From DASPKA01 sp035628335 (GTDB lineage: Bacteria > Patescibacteriota > Doudnabacteria > UBA920), in contig DASPKA010000051.1 of the NCBI GenBank assembly GCA_035628335.1, forward strand, positions 1-12,018: a stretch of 12,018 bases of DNA, in the 5' to 3' direction. The notes beneath the pieces are model-generated. The model saw only the letters and a program-made list of their open reading frames with translations, did not search any database and was not told the origin of the DNA. Below, piece by piece: positions 5,023 through 10,388 of the stretch (within the stretch, counting starts at the first letter, position 1; the number at the start of each line of letters is the position of its first letter). The position numbers were made by a program, and so were the translations under genes.

Positions 5023-5319
5023 CTAAGGATTCAGAAACGCGCTAAGTATTTGCCGTAGTTCTAGCACGTCTGCTTGATTTTGCGGAGGTGGTACATTGAC
5101 CAAAAAACCATAGTCAATCCCAAGCGTATTCACGCCCGTGCTTTGTGTGAACAACATCGTGCGTGGGACATCCACGGACACTGTACAATAAATGACACCT
5201 GTTTCGACTCTGAACACGTGCGCTTCCCAGTAGCTGGTACCTCCAAACACTCGCGTTATGACATCGCCTGGTTTAATTCCTGAAAAGTCTAATATTTTTT
5301 TCAAATCTATCGCTTCCAT
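5023..5319 (-). CDS. Small beta-rich protein, unknown function
   Basis: The preferred product is 98 residues starting MEAIDLKKILDFSG. The ATG at 5317-5319 has AAAGGAG 6 nt upstream. A longer form from an ATG at 5391 lacks an SD, and translation from there would run through the predicted promoter and SD. The sequence alternates Gly turns and hydrophobic strands (GDVITRVFGG, AHVFRVETGVIYCTVSV) and ends with a helix (ADVLELRQILSAFL). This resembles a small beta-barrel or SH3-like fold, but that is only an impression. It shares a terminator with the convergent 4438-4812 gene. Confidence 0.78.
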   Translation of the reverse strand: MEAIDLKKILDFSGIKPGDVITRVFGGTSYWEAHVFRVETGVIYCTVSVDVPRTMLFTQSTGVNTLGIDYGFLVNVPPPQNQADVLELRQILSAFLNP

Positions 5320-5361
5320 CTTTTTCTCCTTTGCTATATTTGAATCCGTTGCAGGTATATG

Positions 5362-5391
5362 TTTATCTCGAGATGCTCGCAAAAGAGTCAA
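5362..5391 (-). promoter_or_regulatory. Promoter of the 5023-5319 gene
   Basis: On the minus strand TTGACT (5386-5391) and GATAAA (5362-5367) are separated by 18 nt. The predicted leader is about 36 nt and ends in the SD, which supports the shorter start. Confidence 0.5.
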
Positions 5392-5404
5392 CCCAAAATC
5401 AGAA

Positions 5405-5430
5405 CGCCTGGCATCCGAAGAAGCCAGGCG
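5405..5430. terminator. GC-rich hairpin between two minus-strand genes
   Basis: CGCCTGGC (5405-5412) and GCCAGGCG (5423-5430) pair as a perfect 8-bp stem around a 10-nt loop, 17 nt after the stop of the 5447-5854 gene. The T-tract is weak (TTCTGATTTTGG), so termination may be partial. Confidence 0.55.
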
Positions 5431-5446
5431 TGTGCCTAGTTAAGGG

Positions 5447-5854
5447 CTATCTTTTCCCTCGCGTAAAGTATGGCGATGTCACTTTACGATACACTGAGTC
5501 GCGCGATAGATGCACATACGTGAGGACTGCACTCATTGCCGCGAGCAATATTTGCACGCTGGCGAAGGTTCCAAAATTTGACAAGAAGGCAGTTGGAGCG
5601 CTGTTTGGAAGCTGAAGAGCTGCGCAAGAGGCCGTGACGGCAACCACAGCTCCCACCATAACAAGGGTACCGAAGAGCCCTTGCAAGTAAACCCTAGCCC
5701 TAAAAGCTGCGACACCCGCTGCAAATAGCGGGTATAGAAACATGATGTCGAAAGCCCAATGAGACTTCAGCAGAAAGCCGCCCGCGCATGCTCCTGCGAT
5801 CAGAAGCATTGTATGTAGAGCGAGCTTTTGGTTCCTTTGCGTACGTGATTTCAT
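5447..5854 (-). CDS. Small four-helix membrane protein, unknown function
   Basis: The product has 135 residues. A basic N-terminus (MKSRTQRNQK) is followed by hydrophobic segments near 11-29, 33-51, 56-80 and 95-115. The tail is basic (VYRKVTSPYFTRGKR), so by the positive-inside rule both ends are probably cytoplasmic. Small residues dominate the helices (Ala/Gly/Ser), which allows tight packing. AAGGAG lies 6 nt before the ATG. A strong promoter lies at 5913-5941 and a stem-loop sits at the predicted 5' end of the mRNA. Family not recognised. Confidence 0.8.
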   Translation of the reverse strand: MKSRTQRNQKLALHTMLLIAGACAGGFLLKSHWAFDIMFLYPLFAAGVAAFRARVYLQGLFGTLVMVGAVVAVTASCAALQLPNSAPTAFLSNFGTFASVQILLAAMSAVLTYVHLSRDSVYRKVTSPYFTRGKR

Positions 5855-5886
5855 TTTTTCTCCTTAAAAATTTCGCTTGGTTACGT

Positions 5887-5906
5887 TTACGGCCGGAATG
5901 CCGTAA
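5887..5906 (-). promoter_or_regulatory. 5'-end stem-loop in the leader of the 5447-5854 gene
   Basis: TTACGGC and GCCGTAA pair as 7 bp around a 6-nt loop, starting essentially at the predicted transcription start and about 25 nt above the SD. A stem right at the mRNA 5' end typically protects transcripts from 5'-dependent decay. A DNA operator is the alternative. Confidence 0.45.
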
Positions 5907-5912
5907 TCAAGT

Positions 5913-5941
5913 ATTGTTCAATTTTCTGAACACCCTGTCAA
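5913..5941 (-). promoter_or_regulatory. Promoter of the 5447-5854 gene
   Basis: A perfect -35 TTGACA (5936-5941) is followed after 17 nt by AACAAT (5913-5918). This is among the best sigma-70-type promoters in the window and predicts a start near 5906. Confidence 0.65.
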
Positions 5942-6001
5942 GCATAAAATAGCTACTTAGAGGATATATGCTGTTGGTTAATATATAATTACTTAAAAAT
6001 G

Positions 6002-6039
6002 AAAACAGCCTGTTACTTAACGCAACAAGGCCGTTTTTT
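6002..6039 (-). terminator. Terminator of the 6038-6415 gene
   Basis: AAAAC/GTTTT and GCCTGTT with AACAAGGC (one bulge, one mismatch) form a hairpin. On the minus strand it ends in a T-rich stretch (TTTTCATTTTT). The stem overlaps the stop codon TAA at 6038-6040. Confidence 0.7.
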
Positions 6040-6415
6040 AGATGTTAGACATACTTTGTCTGAGCTTTAGCCCGAACCATGCTAAGTATCCAATCAGATA
6101 CCCTAGCACAATGGATGAAACCAGCACAAAGCCCGAAAGTTTGAACTTGCTTGCAAACATCAATGAATCTGCGAGGCAAACGAGTATCCCGAGCAAGCAC
6201 GCGTTGCCTACAAATGTGTCTACCTTGCTATGAATGGCTGTTATTACCTTAACATGCGTCCAGACTCGAGATGCGACAAGTCCTTGAAAAATAGCGGTAG
6301 ATACGACCACCAGCCACCAAGGGCAATATGGCACAAAGAAGCTCATGAATCCCAGGATGGGCAAGGATGTCACTAAGAAAACCAACAAGACTGAAAGAGT
6401 CCATTTTAGTGGCAT
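6038..6415 (-). CDS. Small four-helix membrane protein, unknown function
   Basis: The 125-residue product has hydrophobic segments near 5-28, 32-51, 68-88 and 92-115. A Trp-rich turn (PYCPWW, 29-34) lies between the first two, and a polar loop (THVKVITAIHSKVD) in the middle. A near-perfect AAAGGAGGA site 4-6 nt upstream fixes the ATG. It is divergent from the 6486-6671/6685-7008 pair across a 70-nt spacer with a palindrome. Its size and topology resemble the neighbour at 5447-5854, but I see no clear sequence similarity between them. Confidence 0.8.
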   Translation of the reverse strand: MPLKWTLSVLLVFLVTSLPILGFMSFFVPYCPWWLVVVSTAIFQGLVASRVWTHVKVITAIHSKVDTFVGNACLLGILVCLADSLMFASKFKLSGFVLVSSIVLGYLIGYLAWFGLKLRQSMSNI

Positions 6416-6435
6416 AATTCCTCCTTTGAGATAAG

Positions 6436-6448
6436 TATACAGTGTATA
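6436..6448. promoter_or_regulatory. Palindrome in the divergent promoter region, candidate operator
   Basis: TATACA-G-TGTATA is a perfect 6-bp inverted repeat with a single central base. It lies midway between two genes transcribed apart, in an A/T-rich 70-nt spacer that also has several -10-like boxes in both directions (for example TATAGT at 6453-6458 and TATACT on the minus strand). This is a natural place for one regulator to control both sides. The low-complexity TA-rich context makes chance symmetry possible. Confidence 0.4.
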
Positions 6449-6485
6449 AGTTTATAGTATATTATTAGCGATAAGGAGGAAAATT

Positions 6486-6671
6486 ATGTTGAACGTAGGA
6501 AACCCCAAACATGTGTTTGGTTTTATTGGATTCACAGTTTTACTAGTCATTGTTACGACCATTGCGGCACACGGACATCAGCCGCCTGAGTGGTGGAAGT
6601 GGTTTCTAAAACTTATGAGCACTATGTGCACCGTTATACTCGTCATGCATGCGCTTCGACGCAAATTCTAA
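6486..6671 (+). CDS. Tiny two-helix membrane protein, unknown function
   Basis: The product has 61 residues. Two predicted membrane helices (about 10-28 and 37-56) are joined by a short loop with His and Trp (HGHQPPEWWKW), and the C-terminus is basic (ALRRKF), so it probably faces the cytoplasm. AAGGAGGA is placed 6-8 nt before the ATG. The next gene starts 13 nt after the stop with its own SD, so the two form a likely operon. Family not recognised. Confidence 0.75.
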   Translation: MLNVGNPKHVFGFIGFTVLLVIVTTIAAHGHQPPEWWKWFLKLMSTMCTVILVMHALRRKF

Positions 6672-6684
6672 GATAGGAGGGATC

Positions 6685-7008
6685 ATGAAAAGAGACTTCA
6701 TGAAAGGTTGGCAGAAAGACTATTGGTTTTCAGTGAACCTTGCTATGGAACTGATCATTGTTTTCTTTCTAGGCTTGGGTGGTTTCCGGTTTGGAGCAGG
6801 AAAAAACTCTCCTGGAATTCCTGAAATTAGCCAAACTCTAGGAGCATTATACCCGGAAACAAGCGACCTTAGCTTTAGAATAGCCGGGTTACTGCTCGGA
6901 GTAGCAGCGGTTATCATTGCACGGTTCCTGCATACTCCGACACAGTTTGAACGAGCTTCATACACCGCAATCTTCATGCTTTGTGCGATAGCAGGTTATT
7001 TGCTCTAG
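6685..7008 (+). CDS. Small membrane protein, unknown function
   Basis: The product has 107 residues from the ATG at 6685, which has AGGAGG (6675-6680) 4-5 nt upstream. An earlier in-frame ATG at 6649 would overlap the previous gene and lacks such a site. Three hydrophobic segments lie near 17-35, 65-80 and 91-107. A polar loop with Gly/Pro (FGAGKNSPGIPEISQTLG) separates the first two, and the chain ends inside the last helix. It is the second gene of the pair with 6486-6671 and ends at a strong terminator. Confidence 0.78.
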   Translation: MKRDFMKGWQKDYWFSVNLAMELIIVFFLGLGGFRFGAGKNSPGIPEISQTLGALYPETSDLSFRIAGLLLGVAAVIIARFLHTPTQFERASYTAIFMLCAIAGYLL

Positions 7009-7014
7009 TAAAAA

Positions 7015-7047
7015 AATGCCTAACGTCTGAAGTAGACGCTAGGCATT
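7015..7047. terminator. Bidirectional terminator between convergent genes
   Basis: AATGCCTA/TAGGCATT (8 bp) and CGTCT/AGACG (5 bp) stack with one mismatch. There is a T run on each side: TTCTTTAT to the right, and seven Ts leftward. It serves 6685-7008 and the convergent gene at 7050-7259. Confidence 0.88.
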
Positions 7048-7049
7048 CT

Positions 7050-7259
7050 TTATAATACTACGTTATAGCTGTTTTGTGCGTGTTTTATGAGAAGCCATGT
7101 GGCGAACTCATTTGCTTTATGCTTACCCATCCAGTGTGTACCGTTTGGTGCGTCCTGCATTTCCTGGAGTGTTGGCACCTGCTTTTTGTCTATAGCTACA
7201 GCTAAAATAGCTGAACGAGCGTTCAGCGTAGCAATAACCGGTGTATCTTTTTTTGCCAT
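7050..7259 (-). CDS. Small soluble protein, leaderless start, unknown function
   Basis: The ATG at 7257-7259 gives 69 residues: a basic start (MAKKDTPVIATLNARSAI), a central polar part (PTLQEMQDAPNGTHWMGKH) and a helix (ANEFATWLLIKHAQN). A GTG ten codons upstream is possible, but the predicted transcription start from the -10 at 7266-7271 falls on the A of this ATG. There is no SD at either start. Family not recognised. It is the only short orphan in this stretch without an SD. Confidence 0.65.
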   Translation of the reverse strand: MAKKDTPVIATLNARSAILAVAIDKKQVPTLQEMQDAPNGTHWMGKHKANEFATWLLIKHAQNSYNVVL

Positions 7260-7265
7260 ATAAAC

Positions 7266-7271
7266 ATTGTA
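7266..7271 (-). promoter_or_regulatory. -10 box implying a leaderless mRNA
   Basis: TACAAT (minus strand) is placed so that +1, seven bases past its last base, coincides with the first base of the ATG at 7259. The -35 region is unremarkable. Confidence 0.4.
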
Positions 7272-7305
7272 TCTATGATTACTGTGCACACATCTGGTGG
7301 TAACG

Positions 7306-7316
7306 GCCTTTAAGGC
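7306..7316. promoter_or_regulatory. Short palindrome between divergent genes
   Basis: GCCTT-T-AAGGC is a perfect 5-bp inverted repeat in the 131-nt spacer between 7259 and 7391. It could be an operator, but it is short enough to arise by chance. The rest of the spacer is A/T-rich, with -10-like TAAAAT at 7367-7372 before the plus-strand gene. Confidence 0.25.
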
Positions 7317-7390
7317 ATACTATATTTTCTAGACAAAATAGACAAGACGAAAACTTAAAAAATGTGTAAAATATACCAAAAGGAGAGTTC

Positions 7391-7681
7391 ATGAGCACTA
7401 TGACTGCAGGAGAAGGCTACACATTTGCACTTACTGTGTTAGCTGGTTATAACATCGAATATACGGTCACCATGCCGGGTATGACTGTTAGCGTAAAGCA
7501 ACCCGTAGACGAACTGCTGCGAGAAGCATTTGGAAAATTATGGGTGGTTTCTAACCCCAAGCCTCCTAGTTTCGTCATCTACAATAAAGCGACTCAACGC
7601 CAATTCGCTGTAGTCATAACGGACATACAGCCACTCGAGGAAGGTAAACCCCTAAAGGGACAACTGGTGTCTTTTTTTTGA
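7391..7681 (+). CDS. Small beta-rich protein, unknown function
   Basis: The 96-residue product lacks Cys and membrane helices. It alternates likely strands (GYTFALTVLAGYNIEYTVTM, MTVSVKQPV, PSFVIYNK, QFAVVITDI) with one helix (DELLREAFGKLW). AAAAGGAG lies 6 nt upstream of the ATG. An excellent terminator follows the TGA stop at 7679-7681. It has the general look of a small beta-sandwich or viral/phage accessory protein, but no family is recognisable. Confidence 0.78.
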   Translation: MSTMTAGEGYTFALTVLAGYNIEYTVTMPGMTVSVKQPVDELLREAFGKLWVVSNPKPPSFVIYNKATQRQFAVVITDIQPLEEGKPLKGQLVSFF

Positions 7682-7689
7682 AAATAGAA

Positions 7690-7726
7690 AATTCCGGCGC
7701 TCGCAGGATATGCGAATGCCGGAATT
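7690..7726. terminator. Strong two-step terminator hairpin between convergent genes
   Basis: AATTCCGGC/GCCGGAATT (9 bp) and TCGCA/TGCGA (5 bp) pair around a 5-nt loop with a small internal loop. TTTTGTTTTT follows rightward, and leftward the minus strand has a TTTTC run. It serves 7391-7681 and the convergent 7733-8569 gene. Confidence 0.92.
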
Positions 7727-7732
7727 TTGTTT

Positions 7733-8569
7733 TTATTTCCAATGGTTAATCACGCTTTTATAAAACGTAAGTCTTTCTGTCCGCCCCCAGCCTTTCGGAG
7801 GCCTCTGACGGTCGTTGCTGTGCGAGTACATGCCGATGTCCAGCGTGTACTGCATAGCTCGCTCTCGCGCCTCCAAAGTTCCAGAAGCTTTGAAGAGACT
7901 ATTCACGTGATTGAAGTCCTCTACTGTGATTGCCTCTGCCAGCTTGCCGGGTGGAACACCGTGGTATGTTTTCGCGAACTCAATGAGCCGCTTACCGTAT
8001 TCCATGTCCGTGGCTACTTGCAATGCCATTCTCTGAATCTCTCTCGCCGTCAGTTCTTCCAGCAGCTCCAACTCTTCCGTAGAATTTGGTCTCCCACCTC
8101 TCAAGGTGAGGTTGTGCAAGTGCCAGAGCTCATGAAGCTGTATCGCGTACTTCCACCTGGGGTCCCACGCAATCCCTGCAAGCATAACAGAGTTATTCTT
8201 ATAGTTAAATCCATGAAGAATTCCATGCAAGGAATCCTTTCCTAAGTAACTCTGGGGGAAGAACAAAAAACGAGGCGTGAGTGGCTCACAGTGTGGGGCT
8301 TCAGATTCACTTTGCAATGGATGCATGCCCGGTGCCCTAAGGCGACCTTTGCATTCTCTATAGAGCACGTGGCCTGAAGGCAAGTAGTTATAGTCCCTCT
8401 GCAAGGTGTTTAGAAATTCGCTGTTCACGGACTCTAGTTCAGGCATTTGCCAGTTGTCGGCGGGCAAACTTTCGATATGCCTCATTAACGTATCGCCGCT
8501 ATACCCAACAAAAGCCGTAAGCGACCCAACGGAAAACAGGATGATCAAAAGCCAAAAATATCTTTTCAT
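7733..8569 (-). CDS. Exported or membrane-anchored putative zinc metallopeptidase (HELWH)
   Basis: The protein has 278 residues. Residues 4-22 form a signal peptide or anchor (YFWLLIILFSVGSLTAF). The key motif is AIQLHELWHLHN, with H146-E147-x-x-H150, the zinc-binding HExxH signature. The glutamate-rich helix that follows (EELELLEELTAREIQ, 165-179) could supply a third ligand, as in gluzincins; E171, E172 and E177 are candidates. The segment before it (FLFFPQSYLGKD, GILHGFNYKNNSVMLAG) would form the edge strands. I cannot place it in a named peptidase family. It may cleave extracytoplasmic proteins or wall material. The start has GAGG about 8 nt upstream. Confidence 0.75.
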   Translation of the reverse strand: MKRYFWLLIILFSVGSLTAFVGYSGDTLMRHIESLPADNWQMPELESVNSEFLNTLQRDYNYLPSGHVLYRECKGRLRAPGMHPLQSESEAPHCEPLTPRFLFFPQSYLGKDSLHGILHGFNYKNNSVMLAGIAWDPRWKYAIQLHELWHLHNLTLRGGRPNSTEELELLEELTAREIQRMALQVATDMEYGKRLIEFAKTYHGVPPGKLAEAITVEDFNHVNSLFKASGTLEARERAMQYTLDIGMYSHSNDRQRPPKGWGRTERLTFYKSVINHWK

Positions 8570-8693
8570 AATTGTTCCTCAATTTCGTTTGTTGTCTAAC
8601 TAGTCAAAGTAGAGTAGTTCTGTCCCCCTCGGGGTTTCCCCGAATGCACAGGACATACTACTATTTAGTACGCAAAAATTCAAGATGTAAAAA
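8570..8693. promoter_or_regulatory. Spacer with a GC-rich hairpin upstream of the HELWH gene
   Basis: TCGGGG (8629-8634) and CCCCGA (8638-8643) pair as a 6-bp stem with a 3-nt loop, preceded by a further run of Cs that could pair alternatively. It lies about 60 nt above the HELWH start in an otherwise A/T-rich spacer. I see no convincing promoter pair. A TTGACT at 8602-8607 (minus) has no good -10. Confidence 0.3.
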
Positions 8694-8716
8694 CTGCTCC
8701 GCAAGAGACGGAGCAG
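8694..8716 (-). terminator. Terminator of the aquaporin-family gene
   Basis: CTGCTCCG (8694-8701) pairs perfectly with CGGAGCAG (8709-8716) around a 7-nt loop. On the minus strand TTTTT follows. It is 17 nt past the stop codon at 8734-8736. Confidence 0.9.
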
Positions 8717-8733
8717 CTGAAAGATGCTGAAGA

Positions 8734-9324
8734 TTACTTAGCCACTAAGGCTTTGTATGCATGGAAACCAGCAATGGCACCCAAAATAGGACCTAAAATA
8801 TATTCGAGTGTAAAGGAGCTGAGTGTGATCGCAACTGCCGGGTTAAGAATACCGGAAGACCCTATGAGCGCAGCAAACGCAATTCCAAAAAAGAGTGAGG
8901 CACCTACCACTATTCCGCTTACTGCTTCATGGGTCTTCTTAAATACAACGCTTGCTATCCCCATTGCAAAAAAGAAATTTCCCACAAACTCTGCTCCAAA
9001 GATCATTAGGTCAAAACTTCCTTGCGCACTTGGTACGGCGACTCCGACCATACTCGCTATCCAGAGCGCGAGCGCAGCACCGGCAATTTGTGCAACAATG
9101 TACCCTGCAGCTACTTTCGCACCTATAACCTTAATGCTCCACAGCCCAAGCGTAACTGCTGGGTTTATATGGGATCCAGAAACACCGCCTACCATATACA
9201 CCATTAAGCCTAGAGATAACCCTGCCAAAATAGGCGTTGGGACAGGGAACTGCCCGCCGAGAGATAACACTACTATAAAAGCAAGCGCAAATGTGCCCAA
9301 GCCTTCAGCAACATACTTTTTCAT
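8734..9324 (-). CDS. Aquaporin/MIP-family channel, short form with atypical filter
   Basis: The 196-residue channel has six hydrophobic helices and both half-helix motifs: SGSHINPAVT (NPA at 54-56) and GSSGILNPAVAI (NPA at 161-163). It is shorter than typical family members (about 230-280) and has short loops. The residue after the second NPA is Val164. In nearly all aquaporins and glycerol facilitators this is Arg, part of the selectivity filter, so the pore is probably wider or less polar and its solute (water, glycerol, gas or other) cannot be predicted. There is no SD. An extended -10 (TGATATACT) overlaps the stop of the upstream dus gene, 23 nt away. Known of the family: passive transport across the inner membrane. 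Confidence 0.9.
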   Translation of the reverse strand: MKKYVAEGLGTFALAFIVVLSLGGQFPVPTPILAGLSLGLMVYMVGGVSGSHINPAVTLGLWSIKVIGAKVAAGYIVAQIAGAALALWIASMVGVAVPSAQGSFDLMIFGAEFVGNFFFAMGIASVVFKKTHEAVSGIVVGASLFFGIAFAALIGSSGILNPAVAITLSSFTLEYILGPILGAIAGFHAYKALVAK

Positions 9325-9347
9325 TTTTTATGTTTTTAATTACACCC

Positions 9348-10307
9348 TTAGTATATCACTTTTAAAAGCTTCTCAAGTAGCGTAATGGCCTCAGCGGGTG
9401 TTTTTGTTTTGAACAATTCCTGACGAATGTCAGACGCACCGTCAAAACCGTTTATATACATCTTATAGAATTTGCGCATAGGCTCGAAACTCTTATGATC
9501 ACCCAAAAACTCATGCCAAAGCCTTGTGTGCTCAATAGCCACCTCATACCTATCCCTGAGCGTTGGCTCTTTCTCCGCAAAAACAAAAAAATTCTTAAAA
9601 ACACCGCGACCTATCATAATTCCATCACAACCGGTTTCCACTACTTTTTGACGGCCGTCAGAAAGTAGTAGAATATCACCATTACCTATAATTAGTGTTT
9701 CGGGGGAAATTTTATTTTTTAGCTCCACAATACGCGGCATATGGTCCCAATGCGCAGGAACTTTAGACATTTCCTTGCGTGTGCGCAGATGTACAGAAAG
9801 GGCGGCTGGTTTAGTTTCAAGAACTTCTTTAATCCACGTATCAATCTCGTCTTTGTTAAACCCAATTCGGGTTTTCACAGAAACCGGTAAGCTTCCCGCA
9901 CCTTCCATAGCTGCCAAGATGATTTGCTTTGCATTCTCTGGGTTCTTCATACACGCCGCTCCTGCTCCCTGCTTTTCTACACTTTTGTCAGGGCAGCCCA
10001 TGTTTATGTCTACACCGTCAAACCCAAGCTCTACTGCAAGCCCAGCAGCTGCCTTCATATGCATTGGGGTAGAAGTAAAAAACTGCGCCACTATAGGGCG
10101 CTCATTGTCTGCAAACTTAAGGTCAACCATAAGCCGTTTTCGGCCTTCTGGGTGCATGAGTCCATCCGCAGAGACAAACTCATTCCACACCACGTCCGGC
10201 TTGGCATACTTCGTCAGAATCTGCCGAAACGGGTAGTTAGTTACGTCCGCCATAGGAGCCAGAACAAAAAATGGCTTCTTCAAATTTTTCCAAAATCCTA
10301 AATTCAT
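9348..10307 (-). CDS. dus: tRNA-dihydrouridine synthase
   Basis: The 319-residue protein is a flavoenzyme that reduces uridine in tRNA D-loops to dihydrouridine using FMN and NADPH. The TIM-barrel signatures are all present: VLAPMADVTNYPFR (15-28), FVSADGL, VAQFFT, DGVDINMGCPDKSVEKQGAG (98-117, with the catalytic Cys105), PVSVKTRIGF (141-150), SVHLRTR (171-177), IIGNGDI (206-212) and GCDGIMIGRG (226-235). The C-terminal helical domain (tRNA contact) is present, and the length is normal. The subfamily (DusA, B, C or other) is not certain. A consensus TATAAT lies only 8 nt before the ATG, so the mRNA is almost leaderless and has no SD. The gene is divergent from the hydrolase gene, with the channel gene just downstream. 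Confidence 0.95.
   Translation of the reverse strand: MNLGFWKNLKKPFFVLAPMADVTNYPFRQILTKYAKPDVVWNEFVSADGLMHPEGRKRLMVDLKFADNERPIVAQFFTSTPMHMKAAAGLAVELGFDGVDINMGCPDKSVEKQGAGAACMKNPENAKQIILAAMEGAGSLPVSVKTRIGFNKDEIDTWIKEVLETKPAALSVHLRTRKEMSKVPAHWDHMPRIVELKNKISPETLIIGNGDILLLSDGRQKVVETGCDGIMIGRGVFKNFFVFAEKEPTLRDRYEVAIEHTRLWHEFLGDHKSFEPMRKFYKMYINGFDGASDIRQELFKTKTPAEAITLLEKLLKVIY
9350..9376 (-). promoter_or_regulatory. Promoter of the channel gene inside the end of dus
   Basis: TATACT (9350-9355) is preceded by TGA, giving an extended -10, with TTGAGA (9371-9376) 15 nt further up. It overlaps the last codons and stop of the dus gene. This allows the channel gene to be expressed apart from dus, with a leader of about 20 nt and no SD. 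Confidence 0.45.
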
Positions 10308-10315
10308 GTTTTTTT

Positions 10316-10321
10316 ATTATA
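10316..10321 (-). promoter_or_regulatory. -10 box of dus giving a near-leaderless transcript
   Basis: A perfect TATAAT on the minus strand ends 8 nt before the ATG at 10307. The expected start leaves about 2 nt of leader. Confidence 0.5.
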
Positions 10322-10388
10322 CATTAAAAAAGCAGGGAATGGGGGCCTCTCAGCTGAAATAATATTTATTATTTGGGAGTAAGAAATA

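Noticed and set aside
5331..5615. 94-codon plus-strand ORF
   Set aside because: It crosses the promoter of 5023-5319, a hairpin and the end of the 5447-5854 gene on the other strand. There is no SD and no protein-like pattern.
7727..8245. 172-codon plus-strand ORF
   Set aside because: It is antisense to the HELWH gene, starts inside the region after a terminator without an SD, and has no recognisable domain.
8753..9385. 210-codon plus-strand ORF
   Set aside because: It is the antisense shadow of the aquaporin-family gene and the end of dus. The minus strand carries two NPA motifs and a full channel topology.
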